Assembly: GCF_001613045.1 (NCBI RefSeq)
Contig: NZ_BDBP01000041.1
Coordinates: 1 to 64,000, forward strand
Direction: 5' to 3'
DNA from: Nocardia lijiangensis NBRC 108240
GTDB taxonomy: Bacteria > Actinomycetota > Actinomycetes > Mycobacteriales > Mycobacteriaceae
DNA: 64,000 nucleotides
Positions within the stretch are counted from its first letter, which is position 1; every line of letters starts with the position of its first letter. The position numbers and the translations under genes were made by a program. Of this stretch, positions 26,129-34,874 are shown one piece after another. Below the pieces are notes generated by a model. It made no database searches, was not told where the DNA came from, and was given only the letters and a program-made list of their open reading frames with translations.

Positions 26129-27130
26129 ATGGTGACGACCATGCTCGCTGCTACCGCAATCTCGCAGAGCGCCGACGACCCACTGTCCGGCCTCGTTCTC
26201 GGCGAAATTCCCGAACCCGAAGCCCCACCCGGATGGTCCGTTGTCCGCGTCGTCGCCTCCACACTGAACATGCATGATCTGTGGACGCTGCGCGGGATCG
26301 GTCATCCGCCCGAACACCTGCCGATCGTGCTCGGCTGTGATGCCGCAGGCTACGACGAGTCTGGCAACGAAGTCCTGGTTTTTCCGGTGATCGCCGACCC
26401 GGACGCCGGAATGGGTGACGAGACGCTCGACCCGAATCGCGCCCTGCTGTCCGAACGGCACAACGGTGCGTTCGCGGAGTATCTGACGGTCCCCACTCGC
26501 AACCTGATCCCCAAGCCCGACTGGCTGTCCTTCGACGAGGCGGCCTGCCTTCCGGTCGCGTGGACCACCGCCTACCGAATGTTGTTCACCCAAGCGCGAA
26601 TCCAGGCGGGCGATCGTGTACTCGTGCAAGGCGCGGGCGGTGGCGTCGCCTCGGCCGCGATCATGCTGGCCGCCGCGGCGGGCGCCGTCGTCTACGCGAC
26701 CAGTCGCAGCGAGGACAAACGACGTATGGCGCTGTCCTGGGGCGCACGCGCCGCGGTCGAACCTGGCGCGCGCCTGCCCGAACGAGTGGATGTCGTGATC
26801 GAGACGGTGGGTGCGGCGACTTGGTCGCATTCGATGAAAGCGCTTCGGCCGGGCGGAGCCGTTGTCGTCGCGGGCGCGACCAGTGGAGCGAATCCACCGG
26901 CCGAGCTCAACCGCATCTTCTACTTGCAGCAGCGGATCCTCGGTTCGACCGGATGCACCCGCGGTGAGCTGGTCTCGATGCTGCGAATGATGGACGCCAC
27001 CGGTGTTCGACCGGTTATCGACCGGACGCTGCCACTCACCGAGATCCACAAGGGTTTTCAGCTCATGATCGACGGCGCGCTGACCGGGAAACTCGTCGTC
27101 CGTCCGGACCGGGAAGGAGCGGGTTCATGA
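26129..27130 (+). CDS. MDR-family zinc-independent oxidoreductase
   Basis: About 333 residues of the medium-chain reductase superfamily. The N-terminal GroES-like fold (VRVVASTLNMHDLWTLRGIG) lacks the catalytic zinc Cys of alcohol dehydrogenases, as in quinone oxidoreductases. The nucleotide-binding motif is VLVQGAGGGVASAAIMLAAA. Starts at 26105 (GTG), 26129 and 26141 are all possible; 26129 is a compromise, and none has a strong binding site. Its stop overlaps the mhpB start, so it leads the rightward operon mdr-mhpB-mhpD-mhpF'. It may reduce an enoyl or quinone side product (inference). Confidence 0.82.
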   Translation: MVTTMLAATAISQSADDPLSGLVLGEIPEPEAPPGWSVVRVVASTLNMHDLWTLRGIGHPPEHLPIVLGCDAAGYDESGNEVLVFPVIADPDAGMGDETLDPNRALLSERHNGAFAEYLTVPTRNLIPKPDWLSFDEAACLPVAWTTAYRMLFTQARIQAGDRVLVQGAGGGVASAAIMLAAAAGAVVYATSRSEDKRRMALSWGARAAVEPGARLPERVDVVIETVGAATWSHSMKALRPGGAVVVAGATSGANPPAELNRIFYLQQRILGSTGCTRGELVSMLRMMDATGVRPVIDRTLPLTEIHKGFQLMIDGALTGKLVVRPDREGAGS

Positions 27131-28074
27131 CCGCCGCGCTCGTGGGGCTGTCGCACTCACCCCTTGTCGGGAAGAACGATCCGGCCCCGGAGATCCTGCA
27201 GAGCGTCTACGCGGAAATCTCGGCCGCGCGCGCCTTCGTCGCCGAGTTCGCGCCCGATCTGGTTGTTCTCTACGCACCGGATCACTACAACGGGTTCTTC
27301 TACCGCCAGATGCCACCGTTCTGTCTGGGAACCGAGGCGTATTCGGTCGGCGACTTCGGCTCCAGAGTCGGCTCGCTCTCGGTCGACTCGGCCGCGGCGA
27401 AGCAGCTGGCGCGGGGCGTGCTGGCGCGCGGCATCGACCTGCCCATCTCTGCGCGTATGGCGGTGGATCACGGGTTCGTCCAGCCGCTGGAGATACTGTT
27501 CGGCGGGATGGACCGCGTTCCGGTCGTCCCCGTCTTCGTCAACGGCGTCGCCGCGCCGTTCGGTCCCCTGCACCGAATCCGCGCTCTCGGAACCGCTCTC
27601 GGAGCGGCCGCGCGGGAACTCGGCACGCGGGTTCTGTTCGTCGCATCCGGAGGGTTGTCCCACGACCCGCCGGTGCCCGTTCTGGAGAACGCGCCGCGAC
27701 GCGTCGCTGACGCGCTCATCGAGGGCCATCCGCCGACGCCCGAACAGCGCGCCCGCAGCGAGCATCGAGTGTTGCAGGCGGGGTATTCCTACGCGGCGGG
27801 GTCGACCAGGATGATCCCGATCAATCCCCGGTGGGACAACCTCGTCCTCGATACCTTCGAACACGGCAAACTCACCGATATCGACGACTGGACGCCCGAG
27901 TGGATGGGCGCCGAGGGTGGCGGCTCCGCGCACGAGGTGCGCACGTGGGTCGCGGCATACGCCTCGCTGGCCGCGAGCGGGCCCTATCGGATGACATCAC
28001 GGTTCTACGTGCCCATTCCCGAGTGGATCGCCGGCTTCGCCATCACCACCGCCATCACCCAAGGATCACGATGA
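27127..28074 (+). CDS. mhpB: 2,3-dihydroxyphenylpropionate 1,2-dioxygenase (class III extradiol)
   Basis: 315 residues of the LigB/MhpB family. Characteristic features are ALVGLSHSPLVGKNDPAPE at the N-terminus with a metal His, VVLYAPDHYNGFFYRQMPPF, ARMAVDHGFVQPLEILFGG and VLFVASGGLSHDPPVP. Length equals E. coli MhpB-type proteins. It cleaves the catechol ring made by the dioxygenase/dehydrogenase pair. ATG 27127 overlaps the MDR stop, and its stop overlaps mhpD. This is an extradiol enzyme of a different fold from the VOC protein at 15314, so the window carries two ring-cleavage systems. Confidence 0.93.
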   Translation: MTAALVGLSHSPLVGKNDPAPEILQSVYAEISAARAFVAEFAPDLVVLYAPDHYNGFFYRQMPPFCLGTEAYSVGDFGSRVGSLSVDSAAAKQLARGVLARGIDLPISARMAVDHGFVQPLEILFGGMDRVPVVPVFVNGVAAPFGPLHRIRALGTALGAAARELGTRVLFVASGGLSHDPPVPVLENAPRRVADALIEGHPPTPEQRARSEHRVLQAGYSYAAGSTRMIPINPRWDNLVLDTFEHGKLTDIDDWTPEWMGAEGGGSAHEVRTWVAAYASLAASGPYRMTSRFYVPIPEWIAGFAITTAITQGSR

Positions 28075-28892
28075 GAGCGACATCGACCATCACGCACTCG
28101 CACCCGGCTGTCGAACAGGCCGCCGAAAGACTCCGCACCGCAGCCACTTCGGGTCACCCGTGCGCACCGGTTCGAGATCTCATCGGAAGCTCCGACATCG
28201 AGCTCGCCTACGCGGTGCAGAGATTGCGGGTCGATCAGCGCGTTGCGGCAGGCGCCACTGTCACGGGCCGCAAGATCGGTCTCACCTCCCCGGCCGTCCA
28301 GCACCAGCTCGGCGTGGATCAGCCGGACTTCGGCGTGCTGTTCGACGACATGGACGTCTCCGCCTACGACGAAGTACCCAGCGACCGTTTGCTGCAACCC
28401 AAGGCCGAAGCCGAAATCGCCTTCCTGCTCGCGGAAGACCTCGTCGACGGTGCGCTCGACCCGACACAAGTGCGCGGCGCCGTCGTCGGCGCGGCGGCCG
28501 CGCTGGAGATCGTCGACAGCCGCATCGCCGGCTGGGACATCACCATCACCGATACGGTCGCCGACAACGGTTCCAGCGGCCTCTACGTCCTCGCCGATCG
28601 GTGGCTGCCACTCGACGAGCTCGAGCCACGGGAGGTGACGATGCGACTGTTCTCCGACGACTGCCTCGCCTCCGAAGGAACCGGAGCGGCCTGCCTCGGC
28701 GACCCGCTCGCCGCCCTCGTGTGGCTGGCCCGCACCGCGCGAAACCTCGGACAGCCGTTGCTTTCTGGGCAAGTCGTGCTCTCCGGGGCCCTCGGTCCGA
28801 TGATTCCCGCGCCGCCCGGCGTCACCCTACGCGCCGAACTGTCCGGCCTGGGCCAAGTCAGCGCGAAATTCTCCCGGAAGGGACGGTCATGA
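28071..28892 (+). CDS. mhpD: 2-hydroxypenta-2,4-dienoate (2-keto-4-pentenoate) hydratase, copy 1
   Basis: 273 residues. The hydratase/decarboxylase core is visible: VTGRKIGLTSPAVQHQLGVD, PDFGVLFDDMDVS, PKAEAEIAFLLAEDL with the acidic metal ligands, ALEIVDSRIAGWDITITDTV and ASEGTGAACLGDPLAAL. It hydrates the dienoate released by the C-C hydrolase to 4-hydroxy-2-oxovalerate. ATG 28071 overlaps the mhpB stop, and the stop overlaps mhpF. A paralogue lies at 43416. Confidence 0.92.
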   Translation: MRATSTITHSHPAVEQAAERLRTAATSGHPCAPVRDLIGSSDIELAYAVQRLRVDQRVAAGATVTGRKIGLTSPAVQHQLGVDQPDFGVLFDDMDVSAYDEVPSDRLLQPKAEAEIAFLLAEDLVDGALDPTQVRGAVVGAAAALEIVDSRIAGWDITITDTVADNGSSGLYVLADRWLPLDELEPREVTMRLFSDDCLASEGTGAACLGDPLAALVWLARTARNLGQPLLSGQVVLSGALGPMIPAPPGVTLRAELSGLGQVSAKFSRKGRS

Positions 28893-29509
28893 CCAAGACG
28901 AAAGTCGCGATCATCGGCTCCGGCAATATCGGCACCGACCTGATGATCAAGGTGCTCCGGCACTCCGAAGTCCTCGAGATGGGCGCGATGGTCGGCATCG
29001 ATCCCGCATCCGATGGGCTGGCTCGCGCGGCGCGGATGAAGGTTCCCACCACCGCCGCAGGCGTCGAGGGGCTCATCGCCCTCGACGGATTCGCCGACAT
29101 CGATATTGTTTTCGACGCGACCTCGGCCCGGGCCCATGCGGTCAATGCCGCCGCGCTCACCCCGTACCGAAAGAAACTCGTCGATCTCACTCCAGCGGCG
29201 ATCGGACCGTACGTCGTGCCGACGGTCAACCTCGACGAGCACCTCGGGGATCACGACGACAATGTCAACATGGTCACCTGCGGTGTGCAGGCGGCCATCC
29301 CGATAGTGCACGCCGTCGCGCGGGTGACGCCGGTCGGCTACGCGGAGATCGTCGCCTCGATCGCCTCCCGATCGGCGGGCCCAGGGACCAGGGCGAATTC
29401 CTGCTCTTCAGCGACCTCGAGGGCACCATCGCAACCGTCGCCGCGTTACGGCGCAACGATCACCAGCTGGAAGCCCTGGATCGTATCGCCGCCGACGGCC
29501 ACACACTGA
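28889..29509 (+). pseudogene. mhpF: truncated acetaldehyde dehydrogenase (acylating), copy 1
   Basis: The first about 168 residues are good MhpF: KVAIIGSGNIGTDLMIKVLR (NAD site), GAMVGIDPASDGLARAA and MVTCGVQAAIPI with the catalytic Cys. At SAGPGTRAN (base 29396) similarity ends abruptly. The frame then runs through unrelated Ser/Pro-rich sequence to 29509. The intact paralogue at 42424 continues at the same point with IDEFTETTSHAIE and another half protein, so this copy lost its C-terminal dimerisation/CoA half and probably the following mhpE as well. It is unlikely to be active. Confidence 0.88.
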
Positions 29510-29607
29510 TGCACTCGGCCGACCCGACCGCGCGCGCCCACGGCTATCGCATTCACAACCGCGTGTTCCTGGCTAGACAGGTGGATTCTGGCGTCGATTC
29601 CAGATGA
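29392..29607 (+). pseudogene. 3' fragment of an unrecognised gene fused to mhpF'
   Basis: Directly after the mhpF break, another frame becomes protein-like: EFLLFSDLEGTIATVAALRR, then HQLEALDRIAADGHTLMHSA and HGYRIHNRVFLARQ, ending at the TGA of 29605-29607. It has no start of its own, so it looks like the tail of a gene joined by deletion. The family is not recognised. Confidence 0.4.
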
Positions 29608-29688
29608 ATTTGAGCGTCACAGATGGGCTCGAGGGGCTCTGGATCCAGACGAAAATAGCGTCACTCGGGTGGTCCGGTGAGGCCCGGG

Positions 29689-29919
29689 TCAGTAGTCGGC
29701 TAGCGGCAGTTCGTCGCCGGGGTCGCCGCCAAGCAGGATTTGGAACCGTTCGAGGTGGCAGCACAGCTCGTCGAGGGTGAAGCCGGGAGCACCGACGGAC
29801 TCGGTGAACGCGGCAGCGACTCCGGGGTCCGCGCGCTGGAAGAAGTCTTGGAGGAACCCGAGCATCTCCGCCAGCTCCGCGGCGTCGGAGGCGTCGAGGT
29901 GGAATGCGTTGTGCGCCAA
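29689..29919 (-). CDS. small hypothetical protein
   Basis: 76 residues, acidic and helical: AHNAFHLDASDAAELAEMLG, FLQDFFQRADPGVAAAF, GAPGFTLDELCCHLERFQIL, LGGDPGDELPLADY. The composition is clearly protein-like, unlike the shadow frames. No domain is recognised with certainty. It lies alone between the mhpF break point and the HxlR gene, in sequence that appears to have been joined by rearrangement. Confidence 0.55.
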   Translation of the reverse strand: MAHNAFHLDASDAAELAEMLGFLQDFFQRADPGVAAAFTESVGAPGFTLDELCCHLERFQILLGGDPGDELPLADY

Positions 29920-30069
29920 GGAGTCAACAATGCACCATATGTGTGCTTGGTTGCGGTGAGATCATCACGAACGCCTCTATTTTCGTCCACCAGCCCATGT
30001 CGCCGCCGACGTCGTGCAATTTGTCGGCACGGATCCGACACCATCCCAAGGGTGGGTCGGAAGGCCGGA

Positions 30070-30471
30070 TCAGCGTCGGTGGCGTGTTTGTTGCTTGGCG
30101 TCGTAGATCCCGCGAGCCTGGTCGACCTCGCCGAGGTTCACCGACCACTCGGCCAGCGCGGCGAACAGCGGTGCCAGGCTGCGTCCCAGATCGCTGATCT
30201 CGTATACGACCCGCGGTGGGACCTCGGCGAAGTAGGTGCGCTCGATCAGCCCGTCGCGTTCGAGTTGCCGCAATCGTTCGGTCAGCACCTTGGGAGTGAT
30301 CGTGCCGATGCGCCGCTGCAGCTCGACAAAGCGGTGCGGCCCGTACTGGTGCAACACCCACAGGATCGGCGTTGTCCAACGGGAGAACACGACCTCGACC
30401 ACAGGAGCGATCGGGCACGCGTTCTCCGGAGCAACCGCATCCTGCGCGTCCCATACCGTGTTACTCGTCAC
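30070..30471 (-). CDS. HxlR-family transcriptional regulator
   Basis: 133 residues with the HxlR winged helix: CPIAPVVEVVFSRWTTPILW, FVELQRRIGTITPKVLTERL, RQLERDGLIERTYFAEVPP, RVVYEISDLGRSLAPLFAAL. The usual N-terminal Cys is present. The start is GTG 30471. It is divergent from the NmrA gene with a spacer of about 100 bp, the standard arrangement in which HxlR proteins control a neighbouring oxidoreductase in response to electrophiles or quinones (family knowledge). Confidence 0.88.
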   Translation of the reverse strand: MTSNTVWDAQDAVAPENACPIAPVVEVVFSRWTTPILWVLHQYGPHRFVELQRRIGTITPKVLTERLRQLERDGLIERTYFAEVPPRVVYEISDLGRSLAPLFAALAEWSVNLGEVDQARGIYDAKQQTRHRR

Positions 30472-30569
30472 AGATACCCCTGAACTCCATTACTTTCGTC
30501 TAGGAACCTACTACCTCGGCAATAGTAACGTCGCCCGAGTCCGCAGACGAACTCGGAAAGGGAATGAAC

Positions 30570-31397
30570 ATGATCGTGGTAACCGGAGCGACGGGCAATG
30601 TCGGTCGGCCGCTGGTGCAGGCATTGGTCGCGGCCGGCGAGCATGTGACGGCGGTCTCGCGCACGGTGACAGCATCCGAGGTCCCCGCAGGAGTCCGGTG
30701 GCAGCAGGTCGATCTCGCCAGGCCGGAGAACCTGGCATCAGCGTTCGACGGGGCCGACACGCTTTTTCTGTTGACGTCCGGTGATTTCGTCGCCGCCGGC
30801 GGCAATGTCGCTGATGTGATGGATATCGTGCAGGGCGCCGGTATTCGGCGGGTTGTTCTGCTGTCCTCGCAAGGGGTCAGCACCGGCAGCCACCCGTCCG
30901 CAGTGGAAGACGCCGTCAAAGAATCCGGTGTCGAGTGGACGATGCTGCGGCCGGGAGGCTTCGCATCCAACGCGCTGCAGTGGGCGGAAATGGTTCGCAC
31001 GCAACGAACGGTCTCGGCACCGTTCGGCGATGTCGCGCTACCGGTCATCGATCCGGCCGACATCGCCGCCGTCGCCGCTGTCACCTTGCTCGACCGCAGT
31101 CACAACGGCAGAACCTACGACCTGACCGGGCCAGCACCGATCTCACCGCGCCAGCAAGCCGCCGACATCGGTGCGGCACTCGGCGAACCGGTCCGCTTCG
31201 TCGAACTGTCCCGCGCCCAGGCCAAAGCGCAGATGGTGCGGTTCATGCCCGAACCCATTGTCGAGGCCACCCTTGACATCCTCGGCTCACCCAAACCCGC
31301 CGAGCAGCAGGTCAGCCCCGACACCGAACGACTGCTCGGCCGCATCCCGCGAACCTTCGCCGAGTGGGCCGCCCGCAACACCGCAGCCTTCAAATAG
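30570..31397 (+). CDS. NmrA-like NAD(P)-binding oxidoreductase
   Basis: 275 residues, atypical SDR of the NmrA/QOR2 type. It has VVTGATGNVGRPLVQALVAA at the N-terminus, then VTASEVPAGVRWQQVDLARP and RRVVLLSSQGVSTGSHPSAV, with no catalytic YxxxK in classical position. GVEWTMLRPGGFASN is typical of quinone-reductase-like members. ATG 30570 is preferred over 30564 because GGAAAGGGA ends just before 30564. It is the likely target of the divergent HxlR regulator, and the pair may respond to quinoid stress from catechol metabolism (inference). Confidence 0.87.
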   Translation: MIVVTGATGNVGRPLVQALVAAGEHVTAVSRTVTASEVPAGVRWQQVDLARPENLASAFDGADTLFLLTSGDFVAAGGNVADVMDIVQGAGIRRVVLLSSQGVSTGSHPSAVEDAVKESGVEWTMLRPGGFASNALQWAEMVRTQRTVSAPFGDVALPVIDPADIAAVAAVTLLDRSHNGRTYDLTGPAPISPRQQAADIGAALGEPVRFVELSRAQAKAQMVRFMPEPIVEATLDILGSPKPAEQQVSPDTERLLGRIPRTFAEWAARNTAAFK

Positions 31398-31581
31398 CCA
31401 CTGAGACAACGTCGGGTAGCAGATCTCAATAGATTTCGGCCGAAGGTCAGTGATTCGATCACCCGCGAGGATTGTCCGGAACAGACAGTCACGTCGCACT
31501 CGACCGATGACCCCAAACACCATGTCTGACATGCTGATTCCCGACGAATTCCGGCGCCACCTCGGGTTCTGGGGGGATTGA

Positions 31582-32426
31582 TCAGTGTTGCGGCTCGGGT
31601 GCTGGATCCTTCGCTGTATGGTTCGCCGGTGGGATCGTCCGGGCTGCGGTCTGCGCTGTTCGGGTGAGCCGGTAGCTTTGGGTGCCGGTTTCGATGATGT
31701 GCCCGCCGAAGGTCAATCGATCGACAATCGCCGCGCAGAGCCGGGGATCGGTGAACGTTTTCGTCCAACCGCCGAACGACTCGTTGGAAGCGATGGCGAC
31801 ACTGTTCTTTTCCTCCCGCTCGGTCAGAACCTGGAACAACAGCTCGGCGCCGCTGCGGTCCAGGGCCATGTATCCGAGTTCGTCGAGGCAGAGGAGATCG
31901 ACTCGGCCCGTAGCGGGCGATGGTTTTGGTGAGTTGTTTGTCGTCGGCGGCTTCGACCAGTTCGTTGACGAGTTTCGTGGCGAGGGTGTATTTGACGCGG
32001 TAGCCCTTCATCGCGGCCTCGGTGCCCAACGCGATGAGCAGGTGGCTCTTGCCGGTGCCGGAGTCACCGATCAGACACAGAGGCAGCCCTTTCTCCACCC
32101 ACTTGCAGGTGGCCAGGGTGTGGATCATCGCCGGGTCAACGTTCGGGTTGGCGTCGAAATCGAAGGCCCGCAACGACTTCTCGCCGGGGGAACCCGGCCG
32201 CGCGGATGCGGCGCTCGCTGCGGCGGCGGGCGCGGTCGTCGCACTCGGCCAAAAGCAGCTCAGCCAGAAACGACCGATACGACATCTGTTCGCGTTCGGC
32301 GGTGTCGGCGATCTCGGTGAACTGCTGGCGGATCGAGGGCAGTCGCAGCATCCGGCATGCCTGGTCGATGGAGGCGTCGGCGGCCTGCTCGGTCATTCCG
32401 CGGCGCCGGGGCGTGCTGATGGTCAT
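31582..32426 (-). pseudogene. istB: IS21 istB (ATPase helper), broken by two frameshifts
   Basis: Three frames together spell IstB. The first is DQACRMLRLPSIRQQFTEIA (from ATG 32426). After a shift near 32160 comes LPLCLIGDSGTGKSHLLIAL with the Walker A motif. After another shift near 31900 comes RSGAELLFQVLTEREEKNSV, then ASNESFGGWTKTFTDPRLCA and AIVDRLTFGGHIIETGTQSY. The full protein would be about 280 residues. The istB start overlaps the expected istA stop (ACATGACC), the normal IS21 arrangement. It is inactive unless the shifts are sequence errors. Confidence 0.87.
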
Positions 32427-34049
32427 GTACTGGTTCCTTCTGCGGGTGGGTAGGGGCGGCGCAACAACTGGTCGTAGACGGCCACCGACGGCAAAGGCCT
32501 GGTGTCGGGTGGCAGGTGCGCCACCCGGCGCGCGGTCAGCGACGACACAGGATTGGGCTCATCCAGATTCCACCGGTGTCCGCGGCGGCTCCGTGTCGGC
32601 GATCTTGCGGGCCTCCAGCGCCACCGCGTCGGCGGTCAGCGCGCCGACCTCCAACGCGGCCTTCAGCCCGGCAACGACCTGATCGTGAGGCATGTGCCGA
32701 TGCAGCAGCAGCACCTCGATCAGGGCGCGAGTGCCGTCGCGGTCGCCGTGGGCCCTGCGGGCCGCGGCCCACCACGCGTCATGCGCCGTAGTGAATTGGC
32801 CGACCGCGCGGGCCTGTTCCAACGCGGTCGCCCCGGCCAGCGCGCCGGGCTTGCGCATCAGCCCTTCCAGGTAGTGATCCAGGTCCATGCGGGTCTGTCC
32901 CTTGCCCGCGATCCGTTCGTGCCGGGCGCCCTCGGTCCGGGAGTCGTAGACGACCAGCTCTGATGCGTGCAACAGCACCCGCACTTGGCGGCCGATCAAC
33001 CGGATCGGCACGCTGTAACGATTGGTGCGAACCGTGACCAGCGAATACCTGTCCACGCGCGGGGTGAACCACAGACCGGTCTCGAATTCCTCGTCCGGCA
33101 AACGCTTCAGCAGCGCCCTTTCGACCTCGAAATGCTCCCCGATCGTGCGGGCACGGGCACCGATGCGGCGCGCGTCATCGGCGTCGTCGAACTCATCGAT
33201 CAACGCGTTCAGCTCATCAACCGAGCTCACGCGAGGCACCGGTACCAGGTGGTTGCGGCGGAAGAAGCCGATATCGCCTTCCACGCCGCCCTTCTCGTGA
33301 GCCCCGGGAAGTCCTGGCTGGCAGTAGAAGACATCGAGATTCCAGTGGGACCGGAACGCCGTCCACCGATCGGTCTCGACCCGCAACCGCGACAACCCGA
33401 TCACCCGCGCGACCGCCGCGTTCAAGTTGTCGTAGCGCACCTTCCCGAACGGCACCCCGCCCAACCGCCGGAACGCGTGAACATGCCCCTCGAAGAACGC
33501 TTCCTGCCCACCCGAGGTGGACATCCGGTGAATCGCCTTGCCAAAGAACGAGAGCCGGAAAGAGAACAAGAACATCTTGACCCTCTCACCGCGCAGCTCC
33601 ACCATCACTTCCCCGAAGTCGACCTCGGCTTCCTCACCAGGACGGTGCGTCTGCGGAATGAACACCTCGGCCGGGCCGCGACCGGCAGCGACACGGATTT
33701 CCGGCTGCCGCTTCGCCACGTACTCGCGCACGGTCTCGTAGCTGACATCGACCATCCGATGCTCATCGATCAACCGGGCGAAGATGCGTCGCACCGTGTG
33801 CCGCTGCTTGCGCGGCGCATCCAGATCCGCCAGCAGCCACTCGTCGATGACCGGCTTGAACTCGTCCAGCTTCGACGCCCGCGACGGATACTTCTTACGC
33901 TCGGCCGGCCACGCCGACCACAACGCCGCGCGCACCGTCTGATACCCGACGTTGTACTTGCGCTGCAGATCCCGACCCGACGCCCCGACCCGCGAATCCC
34001 GCCGGATAGCGGCATACAGCTCCACCTTGGACTGACGCGGCGGCGGCAA
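32424..34049 (-). pseudogene. istA: IS21 istA transposase, C-terminus frameshifted
   Basis: From ATG 34049 an open frame of 496 residues covers nearly all of IstA: helix-turn-helix GASGRDLQRKYNVGYQTVRA, DDE core (EVDFGEVMVELRGERVKMFL, KVRYDNLNAAVARVIG, EKGGVEGDIGFFRRNHLVP) and a beta-barrel region. It stops at 32559 after TPVESG. The next frame continues as DEPNPVSSLTARRVAHLPPD and ends in PYPPAEGTST at the istB start, which is the expected IstA tail. A one-base deletion near 32565 therefore removes about 45 residues. Catalytic residues are intact, but istB is broken. Confidence 0.85.
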
Positions 34050-34211
34050 CGACGGCTCCTACGAGAAGACAGGTTCCGGGCCTCGCACAGAGCACACAGA
34101 ACGTTGCGGCGCAACCTACCACCATCATCACCAGGTGATGTCGAAATTCGTCTGTACCAACATCTTCGGATCACCCGTGACATTCAGATCCACCTGTAAG
34201 TGACGTCGAAG

Positions 34212-34496
34212 ATGACCTGTAGAACCAAGTTCCATGCCGCGATCCATGCAATGGCCAACTCTCGCATCATGGAGGAAGCCAGCCAGCGTATGTGGGACCT
34301 ATCCGACTTCCTCATCAACACCGCTGGTATCAGCAATCCGCTCTCCGACGCGATTCCCCAACGCCAATGCGACCACGAAGCAATCGCGGCAGCCATCCGG
34401 GACCGCGACGAGAACCTCGCCCGCGAGGCCATGCGCCAACACATCCTCGGAACAGTCGCCATCATCGACGGAGAACGCCGAAGCGAATCAGCGTAG
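34212..34496 (+). pseudogene. GntR/FadR-family regulator, C-terminal fragment
   Basis: About 90 residues match the end of an FCD ligand-binding domain: FHAAIHAMANSRIMEEASQR, MWDLSDFLINTAGISNPL, HEAIAAAIRDRDENLAREAM, RQHILGTVAIIDGER. The His residues are those that bind metal in this domain. The DNA-binding half is missing, cut off at the IS21 side. It cannot function as a regulator. The original target may have been the neighbouring catabolic or dehydrogenase operon. Confidence 0.75.
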
Positions 34497-34874
34497 TCGC
34501 GGAACTCATGACGAGCCCGACACCATTCGATTCCGGCGGCGAGCACTCCGGTTTTCCGCGCAGCTGTCGATAGCCAGTCTTGTCCGGACACACGACGCCA
34601 GTACGACTCCGGCACTCCGGGCCGTATACGACGCCGCGCCTCAGTTTCCAGGCGGTGGCAACGAATTCGTGTTGGCGATTTCTTGCAGGAACACCCCGCT
34701 GACGATCCCAATAATTCTCGTCGACCGATTTCACCGAGGCGTACTGTGCCGGAAAGAACAATTTTATCGGGCGGGGAGCCGAGCATTGGCCTCGTCCGTG
34801 ATCATTCGCGGATAGCTTCCACGACGTGTTCGGGGAAGCGACTCGCCGCACCAGCGGCATCCGCTCCCCCAGCG
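34497..34874. other. no recognisable gene
   Basis: This lies between the GntR fragment and the stop of the E2 gene. Frames on both strands are open but lack family-like sequence. No hairpin typical of a terminator was found beyond short GC-rich pairs. Confidence 0.4.

Larger units (their letters stand above)
31560..34150 (-). mobile_element. decayed IS21-family element (ends approximate)
   Basis: This holds istA and istB in the canonical order with overlapping stop/start. Terminal repeats could not be fixed by eye. The right edge is close to 34150-34210, where a beheaded GntR gene starts. The left edge is between the NmrA stop (31397) and istB. The insertion probably destroyed the GntR gene. 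Confidence 0.6.

Noticed and set aside
30472..30569. Clear operator in the HxlR/NmrA spacer
   Set aside because: Some short dyads are present, but none is convincing enough to list as a site.
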